Shown one piece after another: positions 29,132 to 32,256 of a DNA stretch of 32,256 nt. Position numbers and translations under genes: made by a program. A model generated the notes under the pieces. That model was not told where the DNA came from. It saw only the letters and a list, made by a program, of their open reading frames with translations, and did not search any database. The stretch's first letter is position 1. Every line of letters starts with the position of its first letter. Source of the DNA: an uncultured Burkholderiales bacterium (GTDB lineage: Bacteria; Pseudomonadota; Gammaproteobacteria; Burkholderiales; Burkholderiaceae_C). The stretch covers positions 1 to 32,256 of the forward strand of contig CALMYH010000005.1 of NCBI GenBank assembly GCA_937873395.1, in the 5' to 3' direction.

Positions 29132-29953
29132 TCACATCAGCTCGAAAGGTGACAGCACGCCGACCAGGTGGTCCATCGGGAAGCCCTTCTTCCTGACCAG
29201 CCAGAGGCCTGGCTGGTCACGCTTACCCAGCAGATCAACAACGGCAATGTCTTGTCGCACGGGCTTGGCGCGCGCAAACACCAGCCCATCCTGTCTGGCT
29301 TGATCCAGCGTCATCTTCAAGCGTGATCTCGCAGGCCAATGAGGGCGAAGGAACTTCGCAACTGCGATGTCGGCGATCAACCACCACCGCTTGTCGTGCC
29401 AGATGGGCAGGTACGAAAACGAGTTCAGCAGCATCAACTGCCGCGCGTGTTCCACCGTTTGCCAGTGGTGCACCACCACCGGGCTGGACACCATGAAGTC
29501 GCCCACGGTCAGGCGCTTGGCTTCTTCTTCGGACTTTTTTTCTACCATCAGCGCATCCTCCAGAACCAGGCACAACGTCACGGCATCGGCAGCCACATGC
29601 CGCGCGTACGCGCCGGTGTGCATGACGTCGTTGCGCGCCTCCCTGATCGAGGTGAACAGCGCGTGAAAGTGCTTCACGGCACGCGGTTCATCGTGCTCGT
29701 CTGGCAGCAGTGCGGACGTCTGGGCCAACCTCTTCAACACGTTTTGGCAATCAGCCATCCCTCTGGCCTTGGGGTTCAGCCGTTTGCCGAGGCTTTCGAT
29801 TGCGAAACACATCTGAGAAAAGCCTTCTGCATCGGCCAGGGCCGCATAGCGTGCCTCTCGCAAGCGGTCGCGAAAGAACGCTCTCTCTTCGGATGGCAAG
29901 TCGGTCGACGGCTTCACCGCATTATTTCCAGGTAGCGGACTCGATGCGTTCAT
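29132..29953 (-). CDS. HEPN-CBS fusion protein in the type I restriction-modification operon
   Basis: A 273-residue protein with two parts. The helical N-terminal half (residues ~20-140) carries R107-N-D-V-M-H112, the R-x4-H motif of HEPN domains, many of which are RNases in defence and toxin systems. The C-terminal half has two CBS-like repeats (~149-205: LTVGDFMVSSPVVVHHWQTVEHARQLMLLNSFSYLPI; ~225-273: DIAVVDLLGKRDQPGLWLVRKKG...VGVLSPFELM), which usually bind adenosine nucleotides. This suggests an RNase whose activity is set by a nucleotide. The ATG overlaps the hsdS stop by four bases (ATGA), so it is translated together with the methylase specificity subunit. CBS assignment is by pattern and fairly firm; the HEPN assignment rests on the motif and helical context. 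Confidence 0.72.
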   Translation of the reverse strand: MNASSPLPGNNAVKPSTDLPSEERAFFRDRLREARYAALADAEGFSQMCFAIESLGKRLNPKARGMADCQNVLKRLAQTSALLPDEHDEPRAVKHFHALFTSIREARNDVMHTGAYARHVAADAVTLCLVLEDALMVEKKSEEEAKRLTVGDFMVSSPVVVHHWQTVEHARQLMLLNSFSYLPIWHDKRWWLIADIAVAKFLRPHWPARSRLKMTLDQARQDGLVFARAKPVRQDIAVVDLLGKRDQPGLWLVRKKGFPMDHLVGVLSPFELM

Positions 29954-31236
29954 GCTGCTGCGTCCGCTGACTTCTTGCGACCGCGTTTGGGCGTAGGAGA
30001 CGAAGCGGTGGTGGCCAGGCGCTTTAGCAGTTCGCTGGCCGGTTCGTCGTTCGGGTCTTGCGGCACCAGTTCGCCGCGGAAGGCCTTGGCCAGCAGGGCC
30101 GGGGTCAGGCGTTCGGTGGCGGTCTGGGCGGTCTGCAGTCGGGCTTCGAGGCGGTCGGCGAAGGCAAACAGGGTTTCGACGCGGCGGACGATTTCAGCTT
30201 GCTCTTCGGACGTTGGAACCTTGAGGATGAGGGGATAGATCTTTTGACCAGAGATGACGGGTTGCGCAGTCGAAGACATGTTTTTGCGCAGGTCCGTGCC
30301 CAGTAACGCGTAGTAGAGGAAGCTGCGATCCAAGACCGTTCCGTCGAACTTCACGCGCAGTGCGTTATCAGTGATCCAGGCAGATGAGGGCGTGAGGTGA
30401 ACGCTGCCACAGTAGAAGCCAACGCGACCAATAACGATGGTCGGTTCGCAAACGTTCGCCGCGTCGTGATATCCGTTGACCCCGTTGCCGCCATACACCG
30501 GAATGCCTCCAGCCGATTGCATCTCTTTTGCGGTGAGTCCATCGCCAGATGAAACTTTTATCAAGTCCCCAAGACATGCGGACTTCGGGGGCGCCAAACC
30601 GCTGCTAGCGCGCCAATCCTCCGTCAACCGCCCCGATGTGGCGGCGGCGAGGACGGACTGGCGGAAGCGTTTGAGGATGGGGGCGACGCGGGCCAGGCGG
30701 GTGTTGACGGCGTCCACGCGGGTGAGGACGGTGTCGAGCTTGTCGGCGATGCGTTTTTGCTCAAGATGGGGTGCAACCACAAAAGGTAGCTTCGCGGCCG
30801 CCGAACCCGAAAGCTCTTTGAACGTAGTTCCTGTCGCGAGTGCCTCCGCAACGGGTTTGATGTGCTTTAGTTGGTAGTAGGCAAAGCGGCTGTCGATTTC
30901 CTCTGGAAGAACAAAGCTCTTGAACCCTTGATTGGTGGTCACTGGATTGCTGGCGATCGCCACATATCCAATAGGTGCTCTACTTGAAAACAAAACGGTA
31001 CCGGCCGGCATAACCTTTGCCGAGCAGGATGCGAGCCCTTTTGTGGATAGGTCCCGAGTGCCTCGCGAGATTGTTTGGCCCCTGTAGCCACTCAGATCCG
31101 CAGGTGTGATCCAGGGGACACCTTGGCCAGGATGTGCAAAGCACTCCTCATCTTTGGACGGAGGCGTCCCGCCCCCAACGATATGAGCGACATCGGCGAT
31201 CAAGACGCTGGTCCAGCCGAAGGGGAGAGCATTCAT
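29950..31236 (-). CDS. hsdS: Type I restriction-modification specificity subunit
   Basis: HsdS determines the DNA sequence recognised by the methylase and the restriction complex. The 428-residue protein has two target-recognition domains: the first from ~5 (WTSVLIADVAHIVGGGTPPS...VPWITPADL, ending LPFVVAPHLEQKRIADKLD) and the second from ~225 (ACLGDLIKVSSGDGLTAKEM, IPVYGGNGVNGYHD, ending LKVPTSEEQAEIVRRVE). Each is followed by a long helical spacer (TVLTRVDAVNTRLARVAPILKRFRQSVLAAATSG and TLFAFADRLEARLQTAQTATERL). The start ATG overlaps the hsdM stop by four bases and its own stop overlaps the HEPN-CBS gene by four. The two halves differ, so the predicted target is asymmetric and bipartite; the bases cannot be predicted. 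Confidence 0.93.
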   Translation of the reverse strand: MNALPFGWTSVLIADVAHIVGGGTPPSKDEECFAHPGQGVPWITPADLSGYRGQTISRGTRDLSTKGLASCSAKVMPAGTVLFSSRAPIGYVAIASNPVTTNQGFKSFVLPEEIDSRFAYYQLKHIKPVAEALATGTTFKELSGSAAAKLPFVVAPHLEQKRIADKLDTVLTRVDAVNTRLARVAPILKRFRQSVLAAATSGRLTEDWRASSGLAPPKSACLGDLIKVSSGDGLTAKEMQSAGGIPVYGGNGVNGYHDAANVCEPTIVIGRVGFYCGSVHLTPSSAWITDNALRVKFDGTVLDRSFLYYALLGTDLRKNMSSTAQPVISGQKIYPLILKVPTSEEQAEIVRRVETLFAFADRLEARLQTAQTATERLTPALLAKAFRGELVPQDPNDEPASELLKRLATTASSPTPKRGRKKSADAAA

Positions 31237-32256
31237 ACGACCGCCCCCAGCTCTGCCAAGATCGCCTCCAGCTCCGCCATCGCACCGTTCAGTTCGTCCA
31301 TCGCCTCGCGCGCCAGCACCGCAGGCTCGGGTAGGTCGGCCGCGTCTTCGGCGCTGTCGTCCTTGAGCCAGGCAATGTCCAGGCTGTCGCCTTTCTCGCT
31401 GGCGATCCACTCGCGGCAGAAACGGCGGAAGCGCCCCTGTTCGCCCTGATCCTGCCTCGTGGCTTTGCCATTCGGCTCGTCGCCATACGCGGCGATGAAG
31501 TCGGCAAAGTGTGCGTCGGTCAGTGGCGTGCGTTTGCCGAACTTAGGCGCGTTGGCGCGCATGTCGTACACCCACACTTCCTGCGTGCTGCCTGTGGCAG
31601 CCTGGCTGACTTTCTCGAAGAACAGCACATTGGTCTTGACGCCCTGGGCGTAGAAGATGCCGGTGGGCAGGCGCAGGATGGTGTGCAGCCGGCACTTGTC
31701 CATCAGGTCGCGGCGGATGTCGGCGCCCACGCCACCCTCGAACAGCACGTTGTCGGGCAGCACCACGGCGGCGCGGCCGCCGTCGCGCAAGTGGCGCACG
31801 ATGTGCTGCACGAAGGCGAGCTGCTTGTTGCTGGTGGCAAAGGTCAGGTCGTCGCGCGTGGGGCCGCCGCCGCCCTTGGCGGTGCCAAAGGGCGGGTTGC
31901 TGAGGATGATGTGGCTCTTGGGAAGACCGCTGCCGGCGCTGCCCAGGGTATTGCCGACGTGCACCACGCCTTCGGCGTCGCCCTCCATGCCGTGCAGCAG
32001 GCAGTTCATCAGCGCCAGGCGGCGGGTACCTGCCACAAGCTCCATGCCCAGGAAGGCTTGGTTGCGCTGGAAGCGGATCTGCTTTTCGTTCAGGTCGTAC
32101 AGGTCGTTGGTGTGGTCCTTGATGTAGCGGTCGGCCGCGATCAGGAAGCCGGCGGTGCCGGCGGCCGGGTCTTGCACGGTTTCGCCGGGCTGGGGTTGGA
32201 TGGTAATCCCCCCGAAACGCATCGGGCTGAGGAGTAGATTCAGGCGGTCATGGCCA
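31233..32256 (-). CDS. hsdM: Type I restriction-modification N6-adenine methyltransferase subunit, 5' end missing or interrupted
   Basis: HsdM transfers methyl groups from SAM to adenine N6. The SAM-binding motif I, ETVQDPAAGTAGFL, lies near 32140-32180 and the catalytic NPPF (LSNPPFGTAKGG) follows about 90 residues later. Further family features are FATSNKQLAFVQHIVRHLRDGGRAAVVLPDNVLFEGG, LPTGIFYAQGVKTNVLFFEK and EVWVYDMRAN. The C-terminal tail is acidic and helical. HsdM is normally about 480-520 residues; only the C-terminal ~330 are visible. The frame is open to the right edge, but the ~18 codons before the HsdM-like part do not contain the conserved FTPR motif expected there, so the gene may be truncated by a junction near 32200-32210. 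It is the first visible gene of the operon. Confidence 0.88.
   Translation of the reverse strand, partial: GHDRLNLLLSPMRFGGITIQPQPGETVQDPAAGTAGFLIAADRYIKDHTNDLYDLNEKQIRFQRNQAFLGMELVAGTRRLALMNCLLHGMEGDAEGVVHVGNTLGSAGSGLPKSHIILSNPPFGTAKGGGGPTRDDLTFATSNKQLAFVQHIVRHLRDGGRAAVVLPDNVLFEGGVGADIRRDLMDKCRLHTILRLPTGIFYAQGVKTNVLFFEKVSQAATGSTQEVWVYDMRANAPKFGKRTPLTDAHFADFIAAYGDEPNGKATRQDQGEQGRFRRFCREWIASEKGDSLDIAWLKDDSAEDAADLPEPAVLAREAMDELNGAMAELEAILAELGAVV

Noticed and set aside
27938-29196. Plus-strand open frames opposite the glycosylase and the 432-residue gene
   Set aside because: They lack ribosome sites and domains, and the minus-strand genes have coherent motifs and operon spacing.
31255-31270. 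CAGCTC-containing segment as a right copy of the ssrA 3' end
   Set aside because: The match is only a few bases long, lies inside hsdM coding sequence and lacks the T-arm sequence.

Overview
The window looks like a chromosome segment of a high-GC betaproteobacterium, most likely Burkholderiales and probably Comamonadaceae. The evidence is the gene order gyrA-serC-pheA-tyrA-aroA/cmk-rpsA-ihfB-lapA-lapB, the fusion of aroA to cmk, the tmRNA tag ANDERFALAA and the overall codon bias. The species cannot be named from this sequence alone.

Bases 1-17547 are core chromosome. A fused hydantoinase/5-oxoprolinase gene enters from the left edge and is followed by a short cluster of hairpins that resembles a dispersed repeat. 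A long minus-strand supra-operon runs from gyrA (14777) down to lapB (3138). It links DNA topology, serine and aromatic amino acid synthesis, pyrimidine nucleotide phosphorylation, ribosomal protein S1, IHF-beta and LPS control, with ATGA overlaps at several joints. Divergent from gyrA are an OmpA-family outer membrane gene with a clear terminator, then ubiG and a HAD phosphatase, then the tmRNA gene ssrA.

From 17548 onward the sequence is accessory. A tyrosine integrase sits 171 bp after the 3' end of ssrA, a classical attachment site. After it come a hypothetical protein with a tandem 28-residue repeat, an AlpA-like regulator, two tiny overlapping ORFs, an O-like replication initiator, a DnaB-like helicase, a small terminase subunit and one small protein. 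There is no large terminase, portal, capsid, tail or lysis gene. This is the gene content expected of a phage satellite (PICI-like) rather than a full prophage. Short repeats with an exact 12-bp period inside the initiator gene are a candidate replication origin.

The next part is cargo: a NrtR-like Nudix regulator divergent from a metallophosphoesterase and an unknown protein, then two very small genes with strong ribosome binding sites. The last block, on the minus strand, is a type I restriction-modification operon. hsdM (cut by the window edge) and hsdS are followed, in apparent translational coupling or close spacing, by a HEPN-CBS fusion protein, a Tag/HhH-GPD DNA glycosylase with a four-cysteine cluster, and a 432-residue protein of unknown function. 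This M-S-HEPN/CBS-glycosylase-unknown arrangement is the best candidate for an undescribed defence system. No copy of the ssrA 3' end was seen to the right, so the far boundary of the island is outside the window. The start of hsdM at the right edge does not look like HsdM and may be a junction.
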